Assembly: GCA_003996215.1 (NCBI GenBank) | Contig: QJPP01000311.1 | Location: 62,001 to 126,000, forward strand | Length of the DNA stretch: 64,000 nt | Source: Jaltomata sinuosa | Taxonomy: Eukaryota; Streptophyta; Magnoliopsida; Solanales; Solanaceae | Direction of reading: 5' to 3' | Shown: positions 45,591 to 56,129 of the stretch, in pieces | Position numbering within the stretch: position 1 is the stretch's first letter | Layout of the letters: every line of letters starts with the position of its first letter | Notes under the pieces: generated by a model | Told to the model about the DNA's origin: nothing | What the model saw: the letters and a program-made list of their open reading frames with translations, nothing else | Database searches by the model: none | Position numbers and translations under genes: made by a program

Positions 45591-46552
45591 AGAATAATTT
45601 GTTCATTGACAATAAATTTTATTTATCAGGTAACTTTGGGAGAGAATCTATTTGAATTCTGAAAGACTAAAAAAAGGAAAAACTGTTATTGGAGAGACAT
45701 GGGATGATTGATATCCTTATTTAACCACCAACTATTTTTTAGGAATAATTGTAAAATTAGTTTTAATTTATTAAAATATGGATCTGCATATTAAATTTTT
45801 TTATAGTTTTTATTTTATTAAAATACTTTAATTCTTTTTACTGTTTTGGTATAATTTGTTAAAAAACTATTGGTATGAATTGAAAACAAATAAATTATGA
45901 TATGACTTATAATAAAAAAATCTTATATTGTGTATATATTTTTTTTTTCCTAAATAAAACTGATTCAATTGAAATTATGGAGTCGAGTAAAATATTAAAG
46001 AATTTTATTTAAGATTTAGGGACAATTAGCAACTACTTAAAAAGGACCAAGGATTAAAAAAAATGGATTTATGCCTATTGTTGAGAAAAATGTTTGTTCA
46101 TCTCATCCCCTTTTGCTGAGCGTATAGTTCTCATCCTTTCTAGTTTTCTTCGTGTAATTATCTTCTTCAATTGTTCCATTCGTTTTACCTAGGGATATCA
46201 AAATGAACTCAATAACACATAATTCGCTCAATCCATTCAGAATCTTATAGGTTGGGTTCATGATAAATTGATATTGGGTCAACTTTCAACCCATTTAAGC
46301 TTAATCCATTCAAAATAAGAAACTACATGGCATGACATACTTAAGCCCTTAATTATAATCCATAACAACACTTTCAAAAAATTACTATCCACAACAATAT
46401 AACAATATTTTGACCACACCCATCCATAAATTCAAATACAATTAGAAGAGTTTCATTCCCCTCCTAAAGCCATGCCCAACCAATATTCACTTCCTTTTTC
46501 AATCAAACCTCTCTCCCACAATTTTAATATTCTTGTCATTACACCCAAATTA
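45591..46552. other. Intergenic DNA, no gene seen
   Basis: AT-rich. A word CTAGGGATATCAAAATGAAC (about 46190) resembles the end of an element type also seen at 49670, without a clear partner. Confidence 0.35.
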
Positions 46553-46785
46553 ATCGTCATTCTGTAATCCTTTTATTTGTTCAAAAACTAATCTGAGATT
46601 TTGAATTGACGAGGATTAGCCACAATCACCATCAAGTTGTCAAGCTCTGCAGCAGAAAGCTCACCAGCTCTCTTGTTCATATCGATATCAGCTTTTTTTA
46701 GGCAATGTTAGCAAAACGGCGATCGATACCTTTGATAGAGGTCATAACAAACATGGTCTTCTGCTTTTCATCAACATTGTGTTTT
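46553..46785 (-). pseudogene. 40S ribosomal protein S18 (uS13) pseudogene fragment
   Basis: The minus strand encodes NVDEKQKTMFVMTSIKGIDR, continues RFANIA, shifts frame by one base, then reads DMNKRAGELSAAELDNLMVI and VANPRQFKISD. This is the N-terminal half of cytosolic ribosomal protein S18, roughly residues 19-93. After SD the homology continues as FLN and KDY, but the expected Trp and Gln codons are stops (TAG, TAA). One deletion and two stops make it non-functional. No 3' half, poly(A) or duplication is visible, so processed origin cannot be shown. Confidence 0.85.
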
Positions 46786-46959
46786 GCAAATAGTTTATAT
46801 ATTTTTTTAAAATTATATTTTAAATTTTCTATATGTATATGAATATTATAAATTTTGCACACAAATTTGTTGTATTTGTATTTTTTGATCCAACACAAAT
46901 ATATATGTTTGTACTTTTCACACGAGAATGTATTTCTCTTCTTAGACTTTGTAATTATC

Positions 46960-47330
46960 CTGTAAATATATTTTTAATACAAAATATACTCAAATACAAA
47001 TACAAATGTATTTTGTCTGCTCTTGTATATGTATCGACACACATTGAAAACTCAAATTTATTTCTATGTGTTTAGCTGATCTAGTATATGTACTTAACAT
47101 ACAAATATATCAAATGTATTTGTACTCGAATACAAATTCAAATGTATTTTGACTGCTCTTGTGTACTCGAATACAAATCTAAATGTATTTTGACTGCTCT
47201 TGTATATGTATCGACACAAATTGAAAACTCAAATGTATTTGTATGTGTTTGACTGGTCTGGTATATGTACTTAACATACAAACATATCAAATGTATTTGT
47301 ATTTGGATATAAATAAAAATAATTTTTTTT
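46960..47330. repeat. Tandem repeat of ~200-bp units
   Basis: Words TATATGTATCGACACAAATT, GAAAACTCAAATGTATTTGT and GTATATGTACTTAACATACA occur in the same order twice (starting about 47022 and 47202), with extra short copies of TTTTGACTGCTCTTGT between. Confidence 0.65.
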
Positions 47331-48059
47331 GTTGTTCTGACATATGTATTAGTTGTATGCAAAGCGAATACACAATACAAAATGATTTGTATGTTTGGCT
47401 GGTCTGGTATATATATTTACACAAATAAAAATATACATTTTATATTTTTAGTAGAATTGACAAAATCACAAATACAACTATAACAACCTTATAAAGACAA
47501 ATACATTCAAAATATTTTTTAAAATTTTATAGTTTCCACCAGATTTAAGTTTTTCATTTGGAAATAAAATCTGAAAATGCAGATAACGCTCGTGATATGA
47601 GGAAAGAATTAAAATCATTAAAGATTCTTTCCTTTTTAAAGATCATTGATATAATGAATGAATTAAAATCACTAAAGATCCTTTCCTTTTTAAATGGTAA
47701 CAGTCACCTAAAATAACTCTTCCACCTCAATATGTATTTGTATTTGACAGATTAATTTCAGCCATTAAATACAATTAAAATAGCAATATTTTGCCATTTT
47801 AATTATTGTCACCTGTAATTTCAAAAGGGCTGCTATCTCCTCCTTAATTATGGGCTCAAGTTTGCTATTTGTGAAATTTTCTCTTTAAAATATAATCTTG
47901 AGTTGAACCCAATTAATTATATCTCCACTTCAACCCCCTTCTTTAATACTTAATATTTTCTTTAAGAAACAAGCTCCTTGAAAATAAATAAAATAATTTT
48001 CGTGATGAAGGAAAATCACCCACCCCTGCCCCACCTCCACTCCGAACTCTATGTTGAGG
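47331..48059. other. Non-coding, AT-rich
   Basis: Contains a direct repeat AAATCA-TAAAGAT-CTTTCCTTTTTAAA at about 47610 and 47670. No gene is seen. Confidence 0.35.
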
Positions 48060-48670
48060 TTGGGGTATGGTTTGAGGGGGGGGGGGGGGAGAGGTTGGGA
48101 GAGTGGGTTAAAAATATTACTTTTTAATTTTTTTTAAATAAAAATTAAAAAAATGAGTTATGGGTGGGTGAGGGGAGAGGGAGGGGGAGGGGGTTGGATT
48201 CAAAAAAAATTATTATTTTAAAAAAATTATTATTATTATTATTATTTTTTTTAAAAAATAAATTAAAAATTAAATTTTGGGTGAAGTGGGGTGTGGGAGG
48301 GGGGAGGATTGGGATACAAAAAATATTATCAAAAAATAGATTTTGGATGGGGGTGAAGGTGGTGGGAGTGGGGTGGGGGTTGGGATACAAAAAAAATACT
48401 TTTTTATATTTTTTTTTAAAAAAAACATATTTTTTTTAAAAAAAATATAATTTTTTTTAAAAAATAATTAAAAGCTAAATTTTGTGTGGGTGGGGGAAGA
48501 TGGTAATGGGGAGGGGGAGGTAAAGTGGGGTGGATGGGGTACAAAAAAAAATAACTTTCTAAAAGAAATTTTTTTAAAAATTTAAAAAATTGAATTTGGG
48601 TGGGGGAGGGAGTTAGGGTGGGGTTGGGGTTGGGGTGAGTGGGGTGAAATACAAAAAGATTAATGGGGTG
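48060..48670 (+). repeat. G-rich minisatellite
   Basis: About six diverged units of 80-115 bp, each a G-rich half (GGTGGGGG, GGGAGGGGGAGGGGG style) and an A/T-rich half (AAAAAATTAAAAATTAAATT). The plus strand is strongly G-rich and meets the usual four-G-run pattern for G-quadruplexes many times. The proline-rich frames on the other strand are a by-product. Confidence 0.75.
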
Positions 48671-48806
48671 GGTAATTATAATATAATAATATAAAAGTAT
48701 GTTAATATAAGTAGTAGTATTGTTTAGATTAAACGGGTCAAATTAGACGGGTCATGACTCAACTCAATTTTTAGCCCAATTTAATCCAATCCAAAGTAAA
48801 TTTGGA

Positions 48807-48825
48807 GGGAGGGGGGGGGGGGGGG
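48807..48825 (+). repeat. Poly(G) tract
   Basis: An uninterrupted G run of 15 or more just before the TIR element at 48835. Confidence 0.9.
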
Positions 48826-48834
48826 TCATGATGG

Positions 48835-49598
48835 TAAAAACTTACCCGCACCTGGTGTTTACACCCAACTAATAAAAAAATGGCACATGTTACTTTATTT
48901 AATTGCAGCTGTTACTAATTAACCATAGTTAACTACAGTGTATTTTACACATAATCTTAATTAATAATAATATCATAAACTTAATGGTCTTCCTATTCTC
49001 TCTTCAATCAATCTAGTACTACATCTGCTGCTTATCATATCACAAAGGTCATTATTGGCCATTGCAAATATGATTTTTTTTCATTCACCAGAGTTCATTA
49101 CCAACTGGACATTAACAATATAAACAAAAGCAATCAAGAATTTTTTGTGAATGTGTAGAAATGCTACAATACTATCTAAAACCAATGGAAACCTTCACTT
49201 ATTTCTCCTATGATCAAATGTCTCAAAATAATACTAGTAAGTAGTACTATCAAATTAGTCTACATGAAGAATTTCAATTTCTAAGTGAATGACTCCAACC
49301 TTACAACACTTCACGATTGCTACATAATTTAAAAAAAATTAGAATCATAAAATTTTCATATGTGAACACCCAACAATGTGCTTCATAGTTAACTTTCGGA
49401 TTTTCAATGGGGAAATAACCAAGAAAATAAAATGCAGAAGCTTTCCCGAGAAGAAGAGCTCAAGAAATAAAGAAAAATAGATCTTTCTAACTTATGTTAT
49501 TGCCTTTACTTCATTATTTAATATTTTTATTTAGTAAAAATAGACTATGGTTAGCCTAATTAAATTGGGTGTAAACACCGGGTGTGGGTAAGTTTTTA
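48835..49598. mobile_element. 763-bp element with ~33-bp terminal inverted repeats
   Basis: The left end TAAAAACTTACCCGCACC and onwards to ACACCCAA is matched by the right end TTGGGTGTAAACACC to GGTAAGTTTTTA with about two mismatches over 33 bp. No coding frame. The length and TIRs suit a Mutator-like or other MITE; no target duplication is obvious. Confidence 0.7.
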
Positions 49599-49994
49599 TC
49601 GGTCAGGACCCAATCCAATTATAATTCAACTCATTTTAATCTCTTCAATTTCAACTCAACCCGTCCATTTGACACCTCTAGTTTTACCAATTGATTGTTG
49701 TTATGCAATTTCCTAATTTGTTTTATTTTCCTATTGTAATTCTTGGAGCCTATTTGGATAGGCTTATTTCAAGCTGCTTTTTTTAAATTGAAAATCTCAA
49801 TTTTTTATTTTTAGCTTTTTTTTTTATTGTTTTGGCTTAAAATAAAGTGTTCAAAAACACTTTTTACTTTATCCAAATACTACTAAAAAATTTAAAAATT
49901 ATTTTGATTTAAAAACACTTAAAATAAGTCAATCCAAACAGACTCTTAGTTTAGTGATTATATGATATAACAGTGCTTGTGTCGTAAATTTGAC
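49599..49994. other. Intergenic DNA, no gene seen
   Basis: Includes a pair of inverse words (AAACAGACTCTTAG near 49938 and GGAGCCTATTTGGATAG near 49746) that may bound a small degenerate MITE of about 200 bp. Confidence 0.35.
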
Positions 49995-50515
49995 TTGTCA
50001 CACAAAGCAACATAGCCACTTCCAGAAAGCCCATGTTTGTGTGTGAATTATTTGAAGAGTCGTTGACCTTAGTGTCCGAACTAGAAATTTTGTTAAAAGT
50101 GTTCAAAAATTTAATATATATCTTCGAAGAAGTTATTTTTGACCTATATACACAGTATTATTTTCTCTTTGCACAATATAATTTTTCGACGAAGGATGTT
50201 CAAGTGACCATCCTTCATATTTGACCACCCTTCAACCCATGTAGCTACGCGCACTGGTTGACCCAAATGAAAGGAAAAAAATGCATAGTTGACTTCTAAA
50301 AGCATAGTCAAAATCAAAGAAAGACAATTAGAGTGAGTGAATAGTACAACTGTCGTATCTATGGATCCTTGAAATCCTTATCAGAATTCCCACTTGGTAT
50401 ATATGTGGAGCCTAAGTAAATGGGCATTGGCACTTCACTGCTTATAGTGATAGGAAATGATTGAAATATACAAAGGGCAAAGGTTAGTTGTGCACAACTT
50501 CATGGATGTGGTGTT
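49995..50515. repeat. Local tandem duplication, copy 1
   Basis: Matches 51060-51490 in order: GCCACTTCCAGAAAG, GCATAGTTGACTT, ATCCTTGAAATCCTTATCAG, GTGGAGCCTAAGTAAA, AGTGATAGGAAATGAT and AGTTGTGCACAACTTCATGG. Non-coding. The period is about 1.07 kb. Confidence 0.75.
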
Positions 50516-50548
50516 GGCCTCGAATATATAGTCTGTAATGACTTTTAT

Positions 50549-50609
50549 GACAAGAAGTCGTTGCTCGGATGGTAAGCACCCCTCACTTCCAACCCGATAA
50601 AAAATATAT
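50549..50609 (+). mobile_element. Short SINE-like insertion with 25-bp duplication
   Basis: A 25-bp direct repeat ending GTCTGTAATGACTTTTAT lies at 50524-50548 and, with one mismatch, at 50610-50634. The insert contains TTGCTCGGATGGTAAGCACC, a tRNA-like head frequent in Solanaceae SINEs, but lacks the second promoter box, so it is a truncated copy. Confidence 0.5.
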
Positions 50610-50810
50610 ATATATAGTCTGTAATGACTCTTATTGTTATAACTTGATACCAATATATATTATCCTCTCTTTAACAAAAAAAGAATAGAAAGGATGAACT
50701 ATCTGAACTAAAGAAAAATAGACTGTAAGGGCTGTAATTGTTTCTTTAGGAGGTATGTCCAAATTCCTCATAAAATATGTGTTGCATATCCTTGAACTTG
50801 AATTAACTAG

Positions 50811-50908
50811 ACTCCCTTTGGAGTTTGGGGACATCCGATAAAATTAGAACGACACACAGAAAACTAGCATGGCCCTCGCGTAAGAATGACATGCACAAAT
50901 TGAGAATT
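50811..50908 (+). pseudogene. U6 snRNA retropseudogene
   Basis: The stretch GGGGACATCCGATAAAATTA, then ACTAGCATGGCCCTCGCGTA and GACATGCACAAATTGAGAA matches plant U6 snRNA along almost its whole length. Departures include extra bases in the 5' stem-loop and the change of the conserved ACAGAG box to ACAGAA. The 3' oligo(U) end is missing. There is no plant U6 promoter (no upstream sequence element and no TATA at the right distance). It is flanked by GAATTAACTAG (50800-50810) and GAATTAGCTAG (50909-50919), a target duplication typical of LINE-driven retroposition. Confidence 0.85.
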
Positions 50909-51059
50909 GAATTAGCTAGGTTCATACACATGTTGTTCTTCATGCTAATCATTTGCAACTTCATTGTATTCTCGTACACGTTCCTACATACCTCTTTAAC
51001 TCACATCACCTGAAAAAATTACAATGCAACAACATCATCATTATTCAATTTAACTTAGT

Positions 51060-51490
51060 TCATGGCTACAAAATAACATTGCCACTTCCAGAAAGAAAAA
51101 GCATGGTTGACTTAGTTAAGAATATCTGAGAAAGACACTTGAGAGTACTCAATAGTTCAACTATTATGGTGCATGAATCCTTGAAGTTCTTATCAGAAAT
51201 ATATTCCACATGGGGTGTGGAGCCTAACTAAAGAGGTAGTGGCACTTATTGCTTAGTGATAGGACATGATAATAATATATAAATACAAGTGGCAAGTAGA
51301 GGTGGAGCTGAGATTTGAAGTTTATGAATTTAAAATTTAAAATTATTAGTTCTAAATTAATAACTTATACATATTTAATAAATTTCTTTAAGAAATTATT
51401 GAATATGGACCAAAATTGTTGGATTCGGCCAAATTTGTAAGCTTCCCCTGATGCCAAGAACAGTTGTGCATAATTTTATGAATGTGACCT
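51060..51490. repeat. Local tandem duplication, copy 2
   Basis: Partner of 49995-50515, with about 70-80% similarity judged by eye. The U6 retropseudogene lies between the copies, so it is absent from this one. Sequence 51491-51956 shows nothing further. Confidence 0.75.
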
Positions 51491-51956
51491 TTCACCATTA
51501 CTGTTATATCGAAATAATCAGGTGTCATGCAGAAACTAACAAAACAAATCTCAAAAGACAATAAACAAGACAACAAAAGAGAATATATCAAGAGAGATAG
51601 AGTAATTTAACAAGGTTCGGTCAACTTATTACAAGCATCCACTGTGATCCACATGCAAAGATGAGAAATTTACTATATAAAAAAGAATATAAAATAACGT
51701 GAGAAATAATCTCACAAAATTCACCTAGAAAAAAAAACTCAGTGCACAAATAACAAGGTAACACTTACGTCTTGCAAATTCTTCAACTAACAAGACTCTC
51801 AAAGCCCCTAGGGGTACATTGTGGATGTGCCGAGTGAGAAGGAAAAAAACTCAATTTATCAAAGTACTCCAGAATTTTTCCCTCCAAGAAAAAGAATTAG
51901 CCAATATGAAAAACTTAATTATATTTTCTCAAAGAAAATTAGAAATAATGCCTAAT

Positions 51957-52201
51957 TACTCTCTCTGCCCAAATTTATATGACATACTCTCCCTCTTAGC
52001 ATGTTTAAAAAGAATGTTAACTTTCTATAATTATAAATAACTTAACTTTAAAAAAATTATTTTACCGTTAATGAAATGATTTATAACCACATAAATGTCT
52101 AAGGTGTGTTTTAGATCACAAATTTCACAATTCTTTCTTTTTTTCCCTTTAAATTTTATGTCAAGTCAAACAGTGTCACATAAATTAGAACGGATAGAGT
52201 A
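51957..52201. mobile_element. Stowaway-type MITE
   Basis: The left end is TACTCTCTCTGCCCAAATTT and the reverse of the right end is TACTCTATCCGTTCTAATTT, with TA at the borders. About 245 bp, non-coding. Confidence 0.75.
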
Positions 52202-53212
52202 CAATAAAGGTGTGGGCCATGATGAGATAGTGGGACCTTTGTCTTTTTTCAAGTTATTTTTCCTACAATACTTTATGGCATTGCGATATGGATTCACTAG
52301 ATTAATCAAAGTCTTAATTATTTTCTTTGTTGGTGGGATTGAATAGATGATTTCTTGGATCTTTATCACCAAACCACCAACACAATATAGTGCATGTGGA
52401 TATTCCTTAGTCTTCTGTCTTTTTCATCCTTGAAGGTTATCCTTTTTCATAAAAGACTTTTAGCACTTTACTTTTGCCTCGACACAAATAGAGATTAAAA
52501 ATTTCCTTATCAGCAAAAAATGCAACATGTTCCTGCTAACTTCTTTTTCTTGTATATTGGCAAAGTTGGTACTTTAAATTGTCTCTAAATTAGTTGATGC
52601 AATTTTCTTGTTTCTTAAACGATAATGGAAGGAAAAGCAAAGTGTTGGCACTACTTGATTGTTAATTAAGGACCGCTTTGACATTTTCTTGAATTTGGCT
52701 CATGAATTGTTTATATTTGTTTGTATTTCTTATGAATCAATTCCAGGTCAACTGGGAAAGTGATACTTATAAATTTATTAATATATTATTGACGGGGTTT
52801 GAACCATCTACCTCAACTTGAAAAGGCCGGAAGCTCACCATATAAGCTAGCCCTCAACCCCTATACAAAATTCTGTTTAAGCCTAAAGTATATATTCTTG
52901 TGGTTTGTAATTAAAGGAGGATAATGATCTTCTTGGATATCTAATCTATGTGCCTGTTAATATTGATTTTGAAAAGATAATATGAATGTTTTATAAAAAG
53001 TTAAAGGATAGTTCTTAATTAATCTCTCGAAAGGAAGAAATATAGATTAATAAGAAATTGAAATACTATATTTTAACTTTTATAAGCACTTGCAAGACTA
53101 ATGGATCATTGGAAAGCTACACTGGCGTTGGCCACATGCTAGCTAGCTAATTTTCTACATCGATGTTCATACAATTAAGTACTAATCCTATTTTTCTATC
53201 TAATTTTGATTG
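52202..53212. other. 3' flank of the ATL gene, no other gene
   Basis: At 52795-52860 the minus strand has tRNA-like spacing of TAGCTTATATGGTGAGC and GGTTCAAACCCC, suggesting a small SINE fragment (low certainty). The remainder is plain AT-rich sequence that should hold the ATL 3' untranslated region and poly(A) site on the right part. Confidence 0.35.
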
Positions 53213-53878
53213 TTAATTAAATATAACACCTTCACGTTCGAGAGGTTCTATCCTTATTATGGTTTCTTCAACTGTTGGTGATGAAATCGCATTTGTAGTA
53301 ACAAAACTCTCGCCCTTAACAATCTTTTGACAAGTTTCAATGAGGCAGCTCCTGCAAGTAGGGCAAGAAGAGTGTGAATTGAGCCATTTATCGATACACT
53401 TGACGTGGAATCCATGGTTGCACTTAGGTAAAACCTTAACTCTCTCTCCAATTCCGAAATCCAATAAGCAAATGACACACTCAGAGTCGAGCCCTGGATA
53501 TTTCAATTCAGTAGTGTATGCTATTATTGGAAATGTCTTGAGGGCTTTTTTCTTGATTCCTTTATTGGCTGATGAAGGATTTGTATGGTTTGAGTATGAG
53601 TCAACCAATATTAGGGTAGAGCACCTAAATGCACATTTTATGATGGAGTTCAACACAAGTGAACAAATCAAGGCACTTACAAGTACTGCCAATACCATAA
53701 TAGCATTTGCATCAAATGTGTTGAAGTTATTTCCAATTGGTAGATCATCAATTGGATCGTGGCTAATTCCGGCTGCCGCCGGAGGCGGCGCCATGGCGGC
53801 CTCCAGGAGTAATCTTCTTGAGTAGTGGAAGTTTTCCATGAATTCTTGAATGAATATAGTGGAAGTTATAGTTGCCAT
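53213..53878 (-). CDS. RING-H2 finger protein, ATL family (ATL78-like), E3 ubiquitin ligase
   Basis: A 221-residue single-exon gene, which is usual for ATL genes. Order: a short N-terminus with SRRLLLE at 20-26; a Pro/Ala-rich stretch (31-36); one membrane span at about 59-80 (MVLAVLVSALICSLVLNSI); a basic patch; a GLD-like region (KALKTFPIIAY, 111-121); and a RING-H2 domain at 134-175. The zinc ligands are C134, C137, C153, H155, H158, C161, C172 and C175, with spacing C-X2-C-X15-C-X-H-X2-H-X2-C-X10-C-X2-C, and W165 expected for E2 contact. All are intact. The RRLL motif plus the ANAI...ALICSL...RCS arrangement is closest to Arabidopsis ATL72-ATL79. These are membrane-anchored ligases of stress and defence responses; the substrate cannot be told. 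The first ATG is used because the TATA box is about 90 bp upstream and no ATG intervenes. It is one of two tandem copies. Confidence 0.92.
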   Translation of the reverse strand: MATITSTIFIQEFMENFHYSRRLLLEAAMAPPPAAAGISHDPIDDLPIGNNFNTFDANAIMVLAVLVSALICSLVLNSIIKCAFRCSTLILVDSYSNHTNPSSANKGIKKKALKTFPIIAYTTELKYPGLDSECVICLLDFGIGERVKVLPKCNHGFHVKCIDKWLNSHSSCPTCRSCLIETCQKIVKGESFVTTNAISSPTVEETIIRIEPLEREGVIFN

Positions 53879-53879
53879 A

Positions 53880-53990
53880 GAGCTTTTTGTTTAGACTGAC
53901 TTTGTGTATTTTTTGTTTATTGGTGTTGAATGTTGATTGAATTGAAGTTCCCCCTTGGAGGCAGTGGCTTATATAGGACAAATTTATGGG
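53880..53990 (-). promoter_or_regulatory. ATL core promoter and 5' leader
   Basis: TATATAA at 53969-53975 on the minus strand, about 90 bp before the ATG. The TATA region and the next ~120 bp upstream are conserved with bases 40-150 of the window, so they are the shared promoter of the two ATL copies. Confidence 0.6.
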
Positions 53991-54227
53991 GCTAACAGGG
54001 GTAAAATGTGGATCAACTTTTTGAGGCTTAAATGAATATGGAAGGATATTATATTTTAATTAACTAGATTTACTACAAAGCACTAAAGGTTAAGAGTTTG
54101 TTGTTATAAACAAGTGGAGCTTTTTAGAAGTATTAAATAAATTCTCTTATATAGAAAATATATATTGTTTTGATAAGGAAAAGTAATGGTGAACGGCTAA
54201 AAAAATAGTTGCTGTTCTTGTGTTTCA

Positions 54228-56115
54228 CTTTCTTTTTTAATTTTTTTAATCTCCGTATGATGGTGTGATCTTTATATTAATGAATAAAATTACAAAGCTG
54301 AGGGGAGTATAGGCTCACCCCACTGCTTCGCAAAAAATAAGGCTCAGACAAAAACTGTACAAACTTTGCACAATTACACAAGTCCAGCGTGATAAGCAAA
54401 AAATAGCTATAACATTTCAACTGGATCAATATTTCTATACAAAATAATTCTTCCTCTGCTTATGCCTTAGGGACTCCATTTGTATGAGATCAAGTTGGTA
54501 AGGTCCGATGGCTATTGATGGTAGGTGAGCATGTGCAAAAATTACCCGCTCCTCATTTGTAATACTCCATTTTGCTAGGGCATCTGCGACTAGGTTGGCT
54601 TCCCTATAACAATGTCGAACCTCATAAGCAATAGTACTTGAAATATTTTGAATAAGAGTAATGATGTTCTTCATTTGCTAAAGGATATTGTAATTACCTT
54701 TGATCATCTCAACGACTATCTTTGAATCACATTTCAAGATTACATTGTTATGTCCATTTTGAGAACCCCATTCCAGACAATATATAGCAGCTTTGGCTTC
54801 GGCCATATTGCTAGTGTCTATACCAATACTTCGAGTAAAGGCCATGATAATTTTACCTCTGTGATCTCTACAAATTCCTCCAGTTCCATCTCTTCCACTT
54901 GCATCCCTGCTTCCATCAGTATTGATCTTCACCCAATTTTCATGGGGCTTAAACCATTTCACCACAGTACATTCAATCTTGGGGATAAGACCCGTAACTT
55001 GTTGATAAATAACTTCCCACCTAGAGCTCCATTATGTATTAGTCTTTGTCTTGGAGACTACCCATTTCAAATGAGAAAGGATTTGATATTAAATTCTCTT
55101 TGTATAACATCTGCTACCTCCATATATGATTGAACATTTTTCTTTTCATATCTCCCAACAAATTACTACAGGAGTAATTTGTAAAATAGTTTGATGAAGT
55201 GAATTTTTTGGCTTGATATTTCACCATTTTTGAAGCATATACCTGATAGGTATATCCTCCCAAGAAATTTCAACAGGGTTTCCAAAGAAATTTCACATAA
55301 GTTCAGTAATTTTCCCGCCAATGAAAGTGTGGTGCATAGTATCTCTTTAGTCAATAGGGCAACAAAAACACCTGGCATCACAATTAATTCCAAATCTAGC
55401 AACAATAGTATCATTAAAAGGCAAGTTTCTTTTTAAAAATCTCCACATTAAGAAAGACATTTTAAAAGGCAAATGTTTATGCCAAATCTTCTTTAAGAAA
55501 TGAGAAATTTTATTTTTCTGTCTAATATGCCTTCAGGCAGATGCAGTAGAGAAAATACTATTACTGCTAGGCATCTAAATAGGAGTATCAATTAAATTTT
55601 GATTACCTATGTCAATGGTGTTGATGTGTTCAGCAAAAAATTCAGAAAGATGTAACTGTTCTATCTCCCAAATGTCATTAGTAGTAAAATTACTAACAAG
55701 TTCGGCATAATTAAAATTATTTCTATGGATAATGTTAGTTACAACACCCATCTCACACCAATTATCCCACCAAAAATTACTATTACCCTTATTGATTTTT
55801 CAAATTAAAAGATCTTTCACTCGATCTCTAATATTGATCAACTGTTTTCAAGGTAAAGGAATGAATAGGTTGAATAACAGAGGCAACATGATGGGTAGAA
55901 CAATATTTAGCTAAAATAAATATACCCCATAGAGAATTACATGTTCTAAGCCTCCACCATCTTTTCATAGTTAAACTCTTACTAACATTAAAAATACTTC
56001 TAAAGTCAAGACCATCTTCTCCTTTGGAAAATACAATTTATCCCAAGAACTCCAATGATATTTATTTTTTTCCTCAATGGAGCCCCAAAAGAAATTAGCC
56101 ATGTAATTTTTCACT
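54228..56115 (-). mobile_element. 5'-truncated L1-type LINE with RNase H
   Basis: Minus-strand order: end of the reverse transcriptase region (WSSWDKLYFPKGEDGL, about 56000-56060), a zinc-binding RVT region (LPFNDTIVARFGINCDARCF, about 55360-55430), an RNase H domain (54435-54965), then a 3' region running into an A-rich end (about 54228-54250). The RNase H shows WVKINTDGSRDA, NMAEAKAAIYCLEWG, LKCDSKIVVEMI and REANLVADALAKW, the RVT_3 pattern with its acidic residues. Several stops and frame changes are present (one stop at 54675-54677). The 5' part with endonuclease and polymerase core is absent. Confidence 0.8.
54435..54965 (-). pseudogene. LINE RNase H domain (RVT_3)
   Basis: About 175 codons in one frame interrupted by a single stop (54675-54677). 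Acidic residues in TDGS, AEAK, CDSK and VADA are kept. In an intact L1-type LINE this domain follows the reverse transcriptase and removes RNA from the cDNA hybrid. Confidence 0.8.
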
Positions 56116-56129
56116 AATCATGTTACGAT

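Noticed and set aside
48145..48439. Proline/asparagine-rich and glycine-rich frames
   Set aside because: By-product of the G-rich minisatellite.
50540..50610. A functional tRNA gene
   Set aside because: Only a tRNA-like head is present, with no second promoter box or cloverleaf; the long flanking duplication marks it as a SINE fragment.
50811..50908. A functional U6 snRNA gene
   Set aside because: No upstream sequence element or correctly placed TATA box, altered ACAGAG box, and missing oligo(U) end.
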